Below, one piece after another: positions 48,460 through 61,065 of a DNA stretch of 64,000 bases (positions are counted from its first letter, which is position 1; every line of letters begins with the position of its first letter). Under the pieces are notes generated by a model. That model had not been told where the DNA came from. It worked only from the letters and a program-made list of their open reading frames with translations, and did not search any database. A program made the translations under genes and the position numbers. Origin of the DNA: Otatea glauca (taxonomy: Eukaryota > Streptophyta > Magnoliopsida > Poales > Poaceae); NCBI GenBank assembly GCA_036346275.1, contig CM070730.1:2542309-2606308 (forward strand), written 5' to 3'.

Positions 48460-48621
48460 GTTCATAATATGTATTGTTTTCAATGTATTTTAATTTTTTT
48501 GCTAAGTTGATATAAAGCATATAGATTGAATTAGTAATGAGTTCATAATATGTATTGTTTTCAATGTATTTTAATTTTTTTGCTAAGTTGATATAAAGCA
48601 TAGAGATTGAATTAGTAATGA
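48460..48621. repeat. 81-bp tandem duplication
   Basis: 48460-48540 and 48541-48621 are the same 81-bp segment (GTTCATAATATGTATTG start), differing at a single base (CATATAG versus CATAGAG). The near identity suggests a very recent event. Confidence 0.95.
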
Positions 48622-49414
48622 CATCCAATAGACAAAAAAGGATACAATTCAAAATGGATGAAATTTGATTTACATCCTTATTGACTAATAATACTCAATA
48701 CCTTTTGATAAGATGCTAATCTATAGACAAATTACCTAAAAATCAAATATGAAAGATTGTCGATCTAAATTTTCATCATCTTCCAAAAACATGCACTATT
48801 TGATTGAGACCAGATTGGAAAAATCTTGCAAGTATAACGCTAATTTGGCTAAGCCATTGTAACAGGAAGTTATTATTTAGTCTTGCAAAAAAGTTATTCT
48901 TTTGGCCGTACAAAACACTACGGTGGTACTCAAATTTGGAGTCCATCGAGACATAGTTTGTAACATCCCAATTTTTGCTTCTTTCAAAATCTTTTTGAGT
49001 AGTTTAGTCCTCTAAAAATTTCTCACACTTTATTTGCAAATTAAAGCTTAATATGGGACTTTCATAAATAAAAAATAATTTAATATAATTAATGCACAAG
49101 TGAACAATTGTCCAAATTATTTTATTTGGGTTCCTAGTGCTCAGAAATATTCGAGTGCATTTGCTATTTTATTTGAGATCTTTTGTATTTTCTATATTTT
49201 CTAAAACACAAACTAAATAAAAATGTTGTAAATGTAATCGGGCCGAAACCCAGCCCAAACAACCCAAATCCTTAGCCCGCAACTCCGTCGACCCAGCTAC
49301 ATAGCACCGTCCTAGCCCATCATTGCGCTACAACCCAGCTTGTCGCGTGCTACACTGAGTCATTGACAGGTGGGGCCCACCTATCAGTCACTGTAAATCA
49401 TATTCAACCTGGAC

Positions 49415-50894
49415 CAAGGATCCAAATTTCGTTTTCAATAAAATATCGCTCCGGACTGGAACCTGAAATTTCGCCAAAATTTGGATATTTCGGACAAATC
49501 TCGTTCGAAATTCAAAAACAAAAATTCAAATCCGGTTTGCTATCTACCGAGAAAAGCAAAATTTCGCCGAAAAATCCTGAAATTTCGGACATTTTTTCAA
49601 AGGCCAAAAAGTGGGACAAAAAATATATAAAATTTTTACTTTTTTTTGGAGAGTCCTGACACATATTTGATAATTCCACAAAAATTTCAGATAATTATGA
49701 AGTCTGTGGAATTTTTAAAAATTCAAACATTGCTATTGTCCTAATAAAACGCTGACCGACAATTTTGAACCGAATGCAAAATGGTTCAAAGCACGTTATA
49801 AACATTTGAAATTTTTTTTGCATGGTTATGATGTATATCTAATACTCTCATAAAATTTTCGTATGATGTTCAAACTGCATGAATTTTTAAAAATTTGAAC
49901 AGTACTACTGCCCTCTTAAAAGGCTTACCGGCAAACTTGAACAAAATGAAACATTATCTAAACTATGTTAAAAACTTTTGAAATTTTTTCTAGATGTTCC
50001 TGATGTAACATTAATGTTTTTTTAAAAAATTTATATGATTACCATCCTCAAATAATGTTTAAAAATTCAGACAGTGCTACGTCCTGATAAAAGCCTGATG
50101 ATCAATACAAAGATTTGCTTTAGAAATAAAAAATAGTTTAAAATTTTGAACATTTTACAGAAGGGTGATAAGGAAGTTCTTTATATCTCATAAAAAATTT
50201 GAATCATGATCACACTCCAGTGAATTTATAAAATTCTTACAATACACAATACCATTTATGTTCTTTTCTTTTTGATTTTTGAAATATAATATAACAAACA
50301 TAGTTCAATGCTTACATAGATTTGATTGACCAAAAAAATTTTTAAATTTTTTTAAACAATTTATATAATGGTACTGAGGCAATTATTAATCTCTCAAAAA
50401 AAAATTTAGATCATAATCACACTCAAGAAAATTTATAAAATTTTGACAATGTAACTGTCCCAATTATGTTCATTCGGTTTTTGATTTTTTAAGAACAAAA
50501 AATTAAGTTAAATTATTTTCAAATTTTTTATCTATGATCCTAAGCTACTAAAGATAATACCATAAAATTTTCAGCTCATTATGAAGCTTGTACAATTTTA
50601 TAAAAAACAGTGTTTCTGCCAAAATTTTAAAATGTCTCAAAAATTCGGTTTTTCAACAAATGTTCATAGGAGATGACTTTCCTAAGGGTTATTGGGCCAA
50701 ATCCGATCAAATCCGGCCTTAAAAGTTTCAAAACCGGCCAAAACACATGTAATTTCGGCGAGAAAAAACGAAATTTCGGGTTACTGTAGCAATTTCAAAA
50801 AGTTTTTAATTTTTTTTATCCAGCCGGTAGTTTAGATTTCAGGGTGGTCCGAAATCCGAAATTTCGCCAAAATTCGGCGAGATTTGGAACTCTG
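49415..50894. mobile_element. Non-autonomous hAT-type element inside the LTR, 1.48 kb
   Basis: 8-bp duplication ACCTGGAC at 49407-49414 and 50895-50902. Ends CAAGGATCCAAATTTCG and, inward from the right, CAGAGTTCCAAATCTCG. Subterminal zones (49430-49600 and 50640-50890) are dense in GAAATTTCGG/CGAAATTTC words. The middle holds about five diverged units of roughly 200 bp, each with an 'ttataaaattttgacaat'-type line. No transposase. Confidence 0.85.
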
Positions 50895-52603
50895 ACCTGG
50901 ACTACGTTTTCTTGTTGTGCGCGCCACCAACTCTGTTGTGTATCCGACACTACACGCGTGCTGAGGCTGCTATAAAGGGAGCACCAGAGTCGCCTTGGTC
51001 TCCTCATCCCAAGCCCTAAGCTTAGTTGCCAAGATTTGTCGTTGTTGCGTCGTATTTCAAGGTTTTCCACGAGCGCCGCTGCCAAGCATTTCGCTGAATT
51101 CTGTCACCGTCGGTGAGTCCTTGTCTTCTTGGTCTTCACCTTTAGGTTCACCATATTGTGTTCTACCCAATGCGCACCCTCTCTTCGCCAGAGCGTCATC
51201 GAAGGTTGTTGTCATCATGGAGGTTGTTGCCGCCACCGCTTATCACTGATCACTAATCTCCACGGCATACACATCACCATGTTTGCCTCGTCGAGATCTA
51301 CCCGATGGTACAACCCGGTGGTCCAGAGGTCTCAGCGAAGCTTCGCTGTTCACCGGAGTTCTCCGCCACGTTCCGTCGCTAGCATTGACCATTGGTCCCC
51401 ATGCTAGTGTGTCAAGTTCGAGCTATTGTCCACATCAGTTTGCGCTGCTTTGCGTTCCCAGAAACCCCACAGTTCACTGTTTTGTCGGTTGCTGTCGTCT
51501 TCCCTAGCAAGTCAGTCGACGCGGCAGCTACATCAGAGGCATGTGTGTGCGACATAGAAGCCAGGTTAGTGCCACGCAAGCATAACCCTAGATTGAATCT
51601 AAATAGATTAAGTTTACCGTGAACCGTGTCTGACATGTGGGGCCCACATATCAGTGAGTCAAGCTGTCCACCTAGTTCACTGTAGACGAGGCATAGTATC
51701 TGTGGACTTGGTCCATAGACCTTGGGCCCACATATCAATCTGTGGTAATTATCCAATATACCTAAAAACTTAAATAGAAAATCAAAAAATCAGTCAGCCC
51801 ACAAGTCAATCTCACAAAGAGGAATATTCTTGGAACATTCTCCTTTCTCTCTCAATTTTCAGGATTTATTTATCCGATAAATCTTCTGAGAGTGCGTTCT
51901 CCTTTATACGAACTCCGATTGAGTCCATTCAAATTTCTAAATTAATATAAAATCGAGCCCTATATTCTAGTATATTTTATTTGACTTTTGGAGTTAGTTT
52001 TTCTCTATTTTGTATTTATTTTGCTTATCATCGTTCGTTTCTCTTAGATATTGAAGTGTTGGGAGCATACGAAGGTGAAGAGTTGATTCAAAATCAATAT
52101 CAGGAATTATTTCAAGGCAAGTTGTTCTTTGATAATGTTGAACCCAGTTTTACAAAAGTTATTTTATTTCAAATTATTACATGTTAGTTTAAATTATCAA
52201 GTGTTATTTAGGAATTAGTTATGAAACCTATTTAGTTATAACTACATTTTCATTTGCTATGCCATGAACATTTGTCACCCTAGGATTTATTAATAGTTGG
52301 TCACTAGTATATCACCAATGTGTTTAGTGTGCTTAGCCATCCAACGAATAATTGGTATAATTTAGAAGTGCAAAATTCAAATATGACTAATTGTCCATGA
52401 AACCTATTTATAAAAAGGGTGTGTCATGTGTTGTCACACGATGATGAATTTGATGGCATGTGATGCACAATAATCAACTGAGGAGGTAAATGATTTAGAT
52501 TAAGACAAATGCCAAGGGGCTATGCGCCCTGGTGGGTCTGTGTGAAATTGGGATAATGATTCTATGTGAATCAATTGGTAATGGTTAATGTGTATGAAAT
52601 AGA

Positions 52604-55600
52604 TGTAACATCCCGTAAAATTCAAAATATGAAAAATAAAATTTTTAAATTTAAAAATGGAATTGAATAAAAATTTCAATTGGAATTGAGATTTTTATCT
52701 TAAACAATATCTTTTCTTCTTTTCTTGCATTCTAAACTGAAGAAAAGAAATATTTCCTTTATTAAAACTATTTCTTCCAAAACAAACAAAATATAAAAAT
52801 AAATTTGAGATGTAGTATTTAATTTGAATTTGAATTTCTGAGTTTTCTGAATTATTGATTTTCTTGAGTTTTTGTTTAAAAAGGAAAGTCTCATAAATTG
52901 AAATGGTAAAATGGTAAAAGTAAAAAAAATAAAAATACAAAATCAATAAAATATGTAAAAATATCAGATAAATCTCATATCTATCTATAATCATGATTAT
53001 ACAACTTGCAATCGATCTGGAATAATTAAATAAAGTAAAAAGACAAAAATGACCCTATCTAGATACTCAACCAAGCATTGCAAGATTTCTCCAGAATTCT
53101 GTCTACCTTAACCAGAGTTAAAACTTTAACCATGCCGACATGATTATCTTATATATGTCTGGTAAAAATATCAAGAATTTATCCCATCGTTTAATAATTT
53201 TAGAAATTCATAAACAGACAATGAGGAAGTTTGAAAAGTTCAATGTCGAATTATTAAAATAAAATATACAATTTAAAAATCTGAAAATTTTATAAAATGT
53301 AAATAATGTCATTTATGATCTTGTGAAAAGTTTCATAAAATAATAATCTTATTTTAATCTTAAATTAAATATAAATCAGAATAAGCGAAAATGACAGTTG
53401 TGAATTGTCGATTTTTAGAAATATTTTTACTCATCATTTTAAATGAAAATTTTACAGACCCTTATCTCTTCATTGCCGACCTCTGTAAAAATCCTCATAA
53501 AATAGTAAGTCGGTTTTCTATCTTAATTAATGGAAGGATCACGTGCTGTCTCAAGAATCAAAGCGAATTGTCTTCTCTTGCTCTTGGCCCCACTTGGCAG
53601 CCAGATATTACCCTTCTTCTTCTCCAAACCGACACAAAGAATGCTCTCTCCTATTTAGCCAAGACCGCCTTCAACTCTTGATCTCTTGTCTCCATCTCGC
53701 CGCAATTGCCGCCCAAGACGCCGACTGCTTCGCTCCTCCCGTCACCTCGCCATTGCCGACTTGCCATACCTTGCATCAAAGAAATCCGAAACCTCACCTT
53801 TTGCCGCCTCTTGCCAATTCTGTCACGGCGAGGTTTTATGCGATTTTCCTCGCCACGCACGATCCGGGCAGAAAATAGCATTGCTGCCTCGCCGCCTTAC
53901 CCATCTTGTCAAAAGTCCATCACGATGCACCATTTCTTCAAAAGAATTGCGCCACGGCGGCAAAGCCTTCTTGCGTGCTTTCTCGCCGTTACTGCCGCGT
54001 TCAAATCCTCGTGCCCACCGCCTTACTTCGTCTATTTAAAACCCTTCAAGAATTCGGCTAGACCTTGGCTCTCCTCACCACCCTTTCGCCAAAACACCGC
54101 ACAAAAGCGCGGTGTCTTCTCCAACTCCGCGAGATTTGAGGAAAGGGGAAAAACCTCAATTGGTCAAATCCGTGAACCTCGGCTCAAACCATTTGATGTG
54201 AAGCTACTTCATAACCTCTAAATCACATCCCACCTTCCAATAGTAGCTCATCTTCACCGGAGTACCGCCACACCGTGCTTCCTCCGCCGCCTTGACCTCG
54301 CACGGTGGCAGTCCATCTCAGTGCTTCTCCAAATGATTCAACCACAAAAATGGAACTCTTGGGCCACCTTGATGCTTGAATCGTTACCCGCTCGAGCTAA
54401 GTTGAGCTCATCTTCTTTCCGTGAGCCCCATCTCCTCCGCCGCCTCCTCCGGTGGCGCGTCGATTCCGCCATCTCCGGCCGAGCCGTTGCCTCCCAGTGC
54501 GCGCCACCTTGGTGATGCTCTCAAGCTACCGATTCCTAGTCCCGGCCTTCCTCGCCGGCGACGAACACTGCGCCGTCGCCTCTGTTTGGTCGCCGACAAA
54601 GTGCCACCTTGTCGATGACTCGTGCGCTCAAGTCAGCGTGCGTAGCGTCAACAGCACCGATCGGCCGCCAAGATGGGCCCATCCGCCGCCGATTCAACCC
54701 ACTAAGCCCAATCGAAAGCGTATTCGAGACCAAGACGTACTTTCGCTTTTGGTAAATTTTCTATTTTCTCAGATTTACCTAAACCGAATTCATTCTTTTG
54801 CTCATATCTTTTGAACTATCAATCCAAATTAAATGAAATAAATTTCTAGATTCATGATAAATTCAGTAGATTTATAATATGCAATAATATTTTGAAAATA
54901 ATTACCGGGTGAATTTGAAATTCAAATTTGAATAAAAGGGCTAAAGATATGATTCATATAAAAATATTGCAAAAGAACTTAAAATTGAATAAAACCAATT
55001 TTAATGGAATCCTTATGCTACCAGCAACTCAAATGTATAAAAATATTTACATTCTAATTTTGTTTGAATCATTTCCCATTAAAAGTTGTTCTCAATGTTA
55101 TAAATATTCAAAAATACATAGCTTATGCAAAAGAAATCCAAAATCAACAAACTTAATTTCTAAATGTCCGTATGACAGTAGGGCTTCCAAATATGTTAAG
55201 GTATCCAAATAATGATCTTCACTTAAATTGTTTCATGAATAGAATGTAATCCTATAATAGAAGATATGCATATATGTGTGTATAGTAATCTATAGAAGTA
55301 AATGCATGCATATGCAAAGTATCTAATAAATATACAAAAACATGAATTGATATTAGAATGAGTAACTTGTCGCTATTGAAATGTTTGTAATGAAATATTA
55401 TATATGCACAAGCTTAAATTACATTAAAAACATAAGCCTTGTAAATGTAGAAAATATATATATGTAGAGATAATGAAAAGTGTGATCATGATAAGGAACT
55501 AGATTCCAAACATCTAATATAATCAAACTATTTTATTTAGCAAGAATCATTGCAATAAAGTCATAATCAATACTTAACCAAATAGTGTATCTTTACAAAC

Positions 55601-57891
55601 TAAATTCAAATTTGATAAAACCAAGCCACAGTAGCCTAAAATATATGAAATTAACTTGGAAATGTTCTTTAAAGTATAGACTATAATATTCTAAAAAATA
55701 ATCTTATTTCATCATAAATCCTAATAGCCAAATAACCTTAAGTAATATGTTTTATGGACTCAATTATATGATTAAGCTTAACTTTGAAATAATAAACAAA
55801 TATGTAATTTGTATCACCGTAACCTTCTTAAAACCAGAATAAATCCAATAACTTAGTTCAATGGATCTAACAAATTCAAAGACACTTCTTATGCAAAATC
55901 AATTAAAAAGGATTAAGTGCTATTCATTTATGGCTTTTAGCTCAATTGTCTAATATGTTAATTCCATTAATCCAAATAATTTTAGCATCTATAATTCAAG
56001 TTATAAATATAAGAATTCATAATTTTAGCCTCTTGAATTCGTAAATTCAAGAATAGATAATCTATAAAAGAAACCATGTTTCTTCATCACAAAAGTCATT
56101 AACAATATGAATGTATATTTAACTAAACCATGAGATCATGGAATCATAATTCTAAACCTAAAGTATTCTGTTTTCTTTAATGAACCTTTATTTGGTTTTT
56201 CATTCATTTTCTTTTCGCCCTTATTAAAGATTGAATATTTGCTATATTTTGATTGAACGACGTGTAGAATCCGACGTCGTTACTTCCGTCGTTGCCTCCG
56301 TCAACCGTGACTTCGTCTTCGCCGTAAGCAATAAATGAGCAAGGCAAGCACCCCCTTTGATCATATTGATCCCAGTTTTATAAATGTTTTTATTAAATGT
56401 TTTACTGCATACTTTATTTTATTAAAGTTTGCTATATTATGGGTATTGGTAGTTGTACCTATTGCTTCATAGAACTTCCTTGATAAGTATGGATTTGTGA
56501 ACCTTGATAACCCTAGAATATCATAGACAGTACATGATGTCAATTTGGGTTAATCACATTTAGTGACATGCTTAGCCGTGCTTAAAGAAACATAAAACTT
56601 GGATACGATTAAAAATATTGGATATGACAATCAATGGGTATGACCATCTTATGGTTGGTATTTTGATCAAAAATGAAAATAAAACTATGATTTTGATGCG
56701 GGCAATTATTGGCAATAGCCGGGTGTACAAGGGACTTGTACGTAGTGTAGGGGGAGACTATTGCCCGTATCGGATTAAGGACCGAACTACGTGTTCGTTA
56801 AACCCAAGAATTACCATACAACCACAAGTCTTTGGTATGGGACGCCTTAAACCAATTAAGTTATCCGGTTTAACTTTGCACATTGGAAGGTCGGAGTAGT
56901 ACGAGCTTCTTGATGATGGTTGCTCGAAGGACGCCCACACCGAGGTGATCATGGATCAAACGTTTACCGATACATCGGTGTACGCCATACCGGAGAAGTT
57001 CCATCATTTCTATGCTCGAGTTCTTCCGCCATAGTATGGGTTTTACGTCCCGAGTGGTGCAAAGTTAACCTAGATAATGTAAAGGTTTTCGTCATGAACA
57101 TTCCGCCACTACGCCAAAGGTGCGTGAAATATGCGGCAAAGGAAAAGGTCATGACTTGTGGGTAAAGATGTACAACTCGCAGAGTGTCAAACTTTTCAAA
57201 AGCCGTTCCGCGGTTATGGGAATCTTAGTGCGCCAAAGACTAGTTAGCTGTTTTTATTTTCGTAAAACTCGGATTTCTACCGACTAGTAGGAATGGTTAC
57301 TCGGAAATTTCACTGTGATGAGAAATGATTCTTGGATATGGTCATGATACCTGTGTTCGTGATTTCACTTACTCGTACTTTACATCTTGTTATTTATGTA
57401 TTAAATTACTTTTACTTAAATTCGCTTTGGCAATCTACTATTCTGTATTTACATTTCAAATTGGCTTTATGCAAACTAACCAAACTAGCCTCTCCTTTGG
57501 AATGGCTTGCATATATCATAGGCTTTACAAAGTCTTGCGAGTCTGAAAGTACTCACCCTTGCTTAATTGTTGTTTTTAGGTGAAGAATCGATTAGTCCGA
57601 TGAAACATATCATCGCAGGATTCGGGAATGATAGCGATGAAAGTTTTCTAGGATTATGCCTTGTCGGTTGCTCGAGGGATTGGATGGGCACACTACAAGA
57701 CTTTGCTTCTTTCTTCGCTATAAACTCGAATTGTAAGATTATTGTATAAATCAGCTTCCGCTTTAATAATATGATGTATGGATGTGATTCCAATTGTTGT
57801 AAATGTGCGTACTAGCTACTGATCATGGGACTAGTACTGTTTGCACATGAGATTTCCATTTTTGCATTTATGTGAAAATGGGGTCATTACA
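52604..57891 (+). mobile_element. Giant solo LTR (copy IV), 5.3 kb
   Basis: Starts TGTAACATCCCGTAAAATTC, ends GGGGTCATTACA, target duplication ATAGA at 52599-52603 and 57892-57896. Collinear with copy I: AT-rich start, GC-rich promoter zone (53570-54730), TATTTAAA at 54033, AT-rich middle, and the shared tail from about 56215. Inserted in the LTR of the larger Gypsy element. Confidence 0.9.
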
Positions 57892-59000
57892 ATAGATTTC
57901 AAGACTTGCCTTGTTTAGTTAAGGACAACCTTGTAAGCCATTTAATTGTGCTAAATCATACAACCACATGTCTGTAATGGGACAGATCTAACCCAATAAG
58001 TTACCAAGTCTTGGCATGTGATATCTTAGAAGGTAAACCAACCTGTGCGCGGTTAGGGAAGGTGTGTGTTGCAGTCGCTCCACATCTTGAACAATTTGTG
58101 TTCCTAGTCCAATGGTGACTCCCTCCTATTCTTCTCTGTGTGAGGGTGGAATAGTGAGACCATGCTTATGGGGAGTGTCTATGTTCGGATAGAGTGTTCA
58201 AAAGGTTTTTTTATGATCTTCTTAGTCGCACATCGATGGGTACATATTATGGCCGACATTATGAGATTGATCATATCTTACAGGTAAAGTGTACAACCTC
58301 TGCAGAGTGTACAACCTATTGGAATAGCCGCGTTTCCGATTATGAACATTGCTCGGGAATTACACACAAGGGTTAGATTTTATAAAATAAAACTTGGGAA
58401 TAAGGCTGGGTACTGTGGAAAGTAAACGATGTAGGTAGTGTGCCAATTTGGATCAGTTTAACTTGGAAAATATCAGAGAATCTTATTATTATTGTTATTT
58501 GTTTTAACTTTTGTTTTAATCTATTATAGTATTAAATCAAAAATGTTGATTTACTGCAAAATAACCATGGCAGCCAATCATTTGGATTAAGCTTTGCATA
58601 TAGTTATAATACACTTGCATTTTGTGCACAATTTCTTAAGTGCTCTATGTACTCATAAATCGATCAGTTAGAGAAGAGGAGACAACACTAGCTCTAGAGT
58701 AGGGGTATTAGGAGAAGCGGGTTTTTAGGATTTGAGCCTTGTCGATTGCCTGTGGTAGGTCAATAGGTTGTCCGTTGAAGTTTCTGTTCCGTTGGAGTTT
58801 AGCTAGTGAATAAGCCTGAGTTGACCATAAGGTTATCACACTATATATTTATTTATTTATCAAATCTAGTCATTTATCATTATTCCGCTGTGTATGTAGT
58901 TGATATTATGTCTATGTTGCCACTGTGTGCACTAGCATGTTCCTAGACTAGACAGTATACACAGAGGGTCTAGATTGGCATATTCGGGTCCCGATAAAGG

Positions 59001-59013
59001 TGGTATTAGAGCC
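59001..59013 (+). other. Primer binding site of the Gypsy element
   Basis: TGGTATTAGAGCC, one base from the initiator-Met tRNA complement TGGTATCAGAGCC, four bases after the LTR end. Confidence 0.85.
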
Positions 59014-59119
59014 ATATAAATTGTAGGTTTGAACCCTAGTTAGCCTGACCGTTTCCTACGAACTTCAAAACTATTTTCTAAGGCAAGTCATCCTCTCTGC
59101 CTCACTGTCAGAAAGCTCA

Positions 59120-59520
59120 CTTTTGAAGCTGGTATCCAAGAATCTTCACGTCTGGCACTCCTCCGTATATGCAACAAGCATACTAGTGAGATACGATGAA
59201 AAGTGTTCCGACTCCATTCCCGAGGTCATCCTAATCATTGCCCAACCACCAAAGATGAAGATGCTACCGTTGTCCACCTTTCACGATTCGTACCTGCTCA
59301 TGAGGAAGTCATGGATGACGCTACCCAAGAGCTAGATGGAGCTTACGAAACCATGAAGCTTGCAGAAGAAAGGAAGACAACTTGAGGAAGCCCTATACGA
59401 CGTTGTGGCAGAGGAGCAAGAAGAAGAAGAGGTGAAAAAAACTAGAGCAAGAGCTAGAAGAGCAAGAGTCTTCACCTCAGGAGGCCCTGAACATTGTGTT
59501 CCTGTTATCTCCGATTATAA
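59120..59520 (+). pseudogene. Possible extra upstream ORF of the Gypsy element, broken
   Basis: Coding-like text in shifting frames: ELDGAYETMKLAEERK, then EEALYDVVAEEQEEEE with repeated Glu codons (59390-59480), predicted to form a coiled coil. It lies between primer site and gag. I do not recognise the family. Frameshifts near 59380 and 59440. Confidence 0.35.
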
Positions 59521-59732
59521 GAATTAGTTTGCGCCGATGCCTGCCCATCCGCCATCCTACGTCCCCGGAGAGCGTCAGCCTTGTTGGCTCAACGACTGAA
59601 GGAGCTTTAGCTTAGTCAGTTGAGACTCAAGTTTGAGAGTCGTGTCAACTTAAGAATAGGAGTTTCACCATTTAGCTGCTCGTTTTGTGTGTTTAGGTTG
59701 CGGCCTTCTTTTCTAGTTTGTGCAGTGTGTGC

Positions 59733-60884
59733 TAGGGATGCAATGGGCTCGAATTCGGTCGAATATCGCTCTTTCTGTATCCTAAACCATATCTTTTGTT
59801 GGATTCAGAGTTGGATACATATAGCATCAGATACGAATTTGGCGCAGAAAATATCGGTCATGAATTCGAAACGAATATGGAGTGGAACCGATACGGTACC
59901 GAATATTGTTTGTCGGATATCACGCGAAAATAGATATTGCATATAGCATACATATAACAATGATTAAACAATCATATGAGTTCAACATGCAACACGATTA
60001 TCACAATTTAAAGACATTTTATCAGATAGTCCAACAAGGTTGCAAAAGTATCAAATATTCCTTTATGTTTTGCAAAAGAATACTAAGTATTCACGTAGGC
60101 AAGTGGAAGTATATTCTTGCATGTCAAGCTTTGAAGGCGGCGTGTAATCCCAGAATTTTGCCTTTGAAAATAATAAAAAATTAAATTAAAAATATTATTA
60201 GCTTTTGTGAATTTCCAGACAATAATGAATTTTTTTGTATTTTCTAATAATTTTTTATATTTTTTGGTATTTTTTATGAATTTTCTGGGTTTTAAAAAGG
60301 TTTTCTTATTTTCAGAAATTAAAAAGCAGTTTCTGTGTAAAAATAAAACAAAATTTTGGTAGGAAATAATTTTATTAGATTCAAAATGCCTCGGGGAATT
60401 TATGTGAGTTTTTCCCAAATTTGTGAAGTCTTTTTGTTATTTTCTAAAAAGCCTTTCCCGATTTTAGCAATTATCTAAAAAAATATATATTCTTACATTG
60501 GAAATAATTTTAGTAAGTTCAAAATGCCCTATTTCAATTCTATGAAATTTTTACAATTTTTGGGGTTGTTCTAGTATTTTTCCATGTTAAAAAGAATTGT
60601 CAGCATTTAAAAACTATTTACTGCATAAAAATAGCAATATTATATTATTTACTTGGGCTATTTTATTGGGCCAATTGAAGCTACCAGAATATGGGGCTGT
60701 AAATATCCGAATAAAGTTATCCGGAATTATCTGAGAATATAATCGGAATATTCTGCTCCGACGGATAGTGATCGCCTGAATCTGATGCCAAATCCGAAAC
60801 CGATGCCAAATCCGACAGGACTATCCGAATTCGACCAGAATAGATCCGATCGATCGACATCTATCCAATCCGATTGCACCCTTG
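59733..60884. mobile_element. Non-autonomous hAT-type element in the Gypsy leader, 1.15 kb
   Basis: Ends TAGGGATGCAATGGG and, inward from the right, CAAGGGTGCAATCGG. Flanks GTGTGTGC (59725-59732) and GTATGTGC (60885-60892), an 8-bp duplication with one change. Subterminal TATCCGAAT / CCGATAC words cluster at both ends (59755-59935 and 60690-60870). Interior AT-rich; no transposase. Confidence 0.8.
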
Positions 60885-61065
60885 GTATGTGCTACAAAAG
60901 GCCCTTAGGCGCTTGTAAGTAGCCATGCTAAGATCTTAATAATAAGTTGCTAAGTTTATTGGAGTTCTTGAGTTGTATTTGTTGGGTTAAACATGTTCCT
61001 AGAATTAGTTAATTTTCATTATCTATGCTTTTCCCTCTAACCTAATCCCTTGGAGCAATCAGTAG

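Larger units (their letters stand above)
48959..58996 (+). repeat. 5' LTR of the Gypsy element, interrupted twice
   Basis: Starts TGTAACATCCCAATTTTTGC. It ends near CGGGTCCCGATA, with TA replacing the usual CA, four bases before the primer site. TATA box GCTATAAAGGG lies at 50970. Removing the hAT element (49415-50894) and solo LTR IV (52604-57891) leaves about 3.26 kb. It keeps the tail motifs of copies I, II and IV (for example the CTCTGCAGAG block at 58293) but is otherwise diverged, so it is a related subfamily. Confidence 0.78.
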
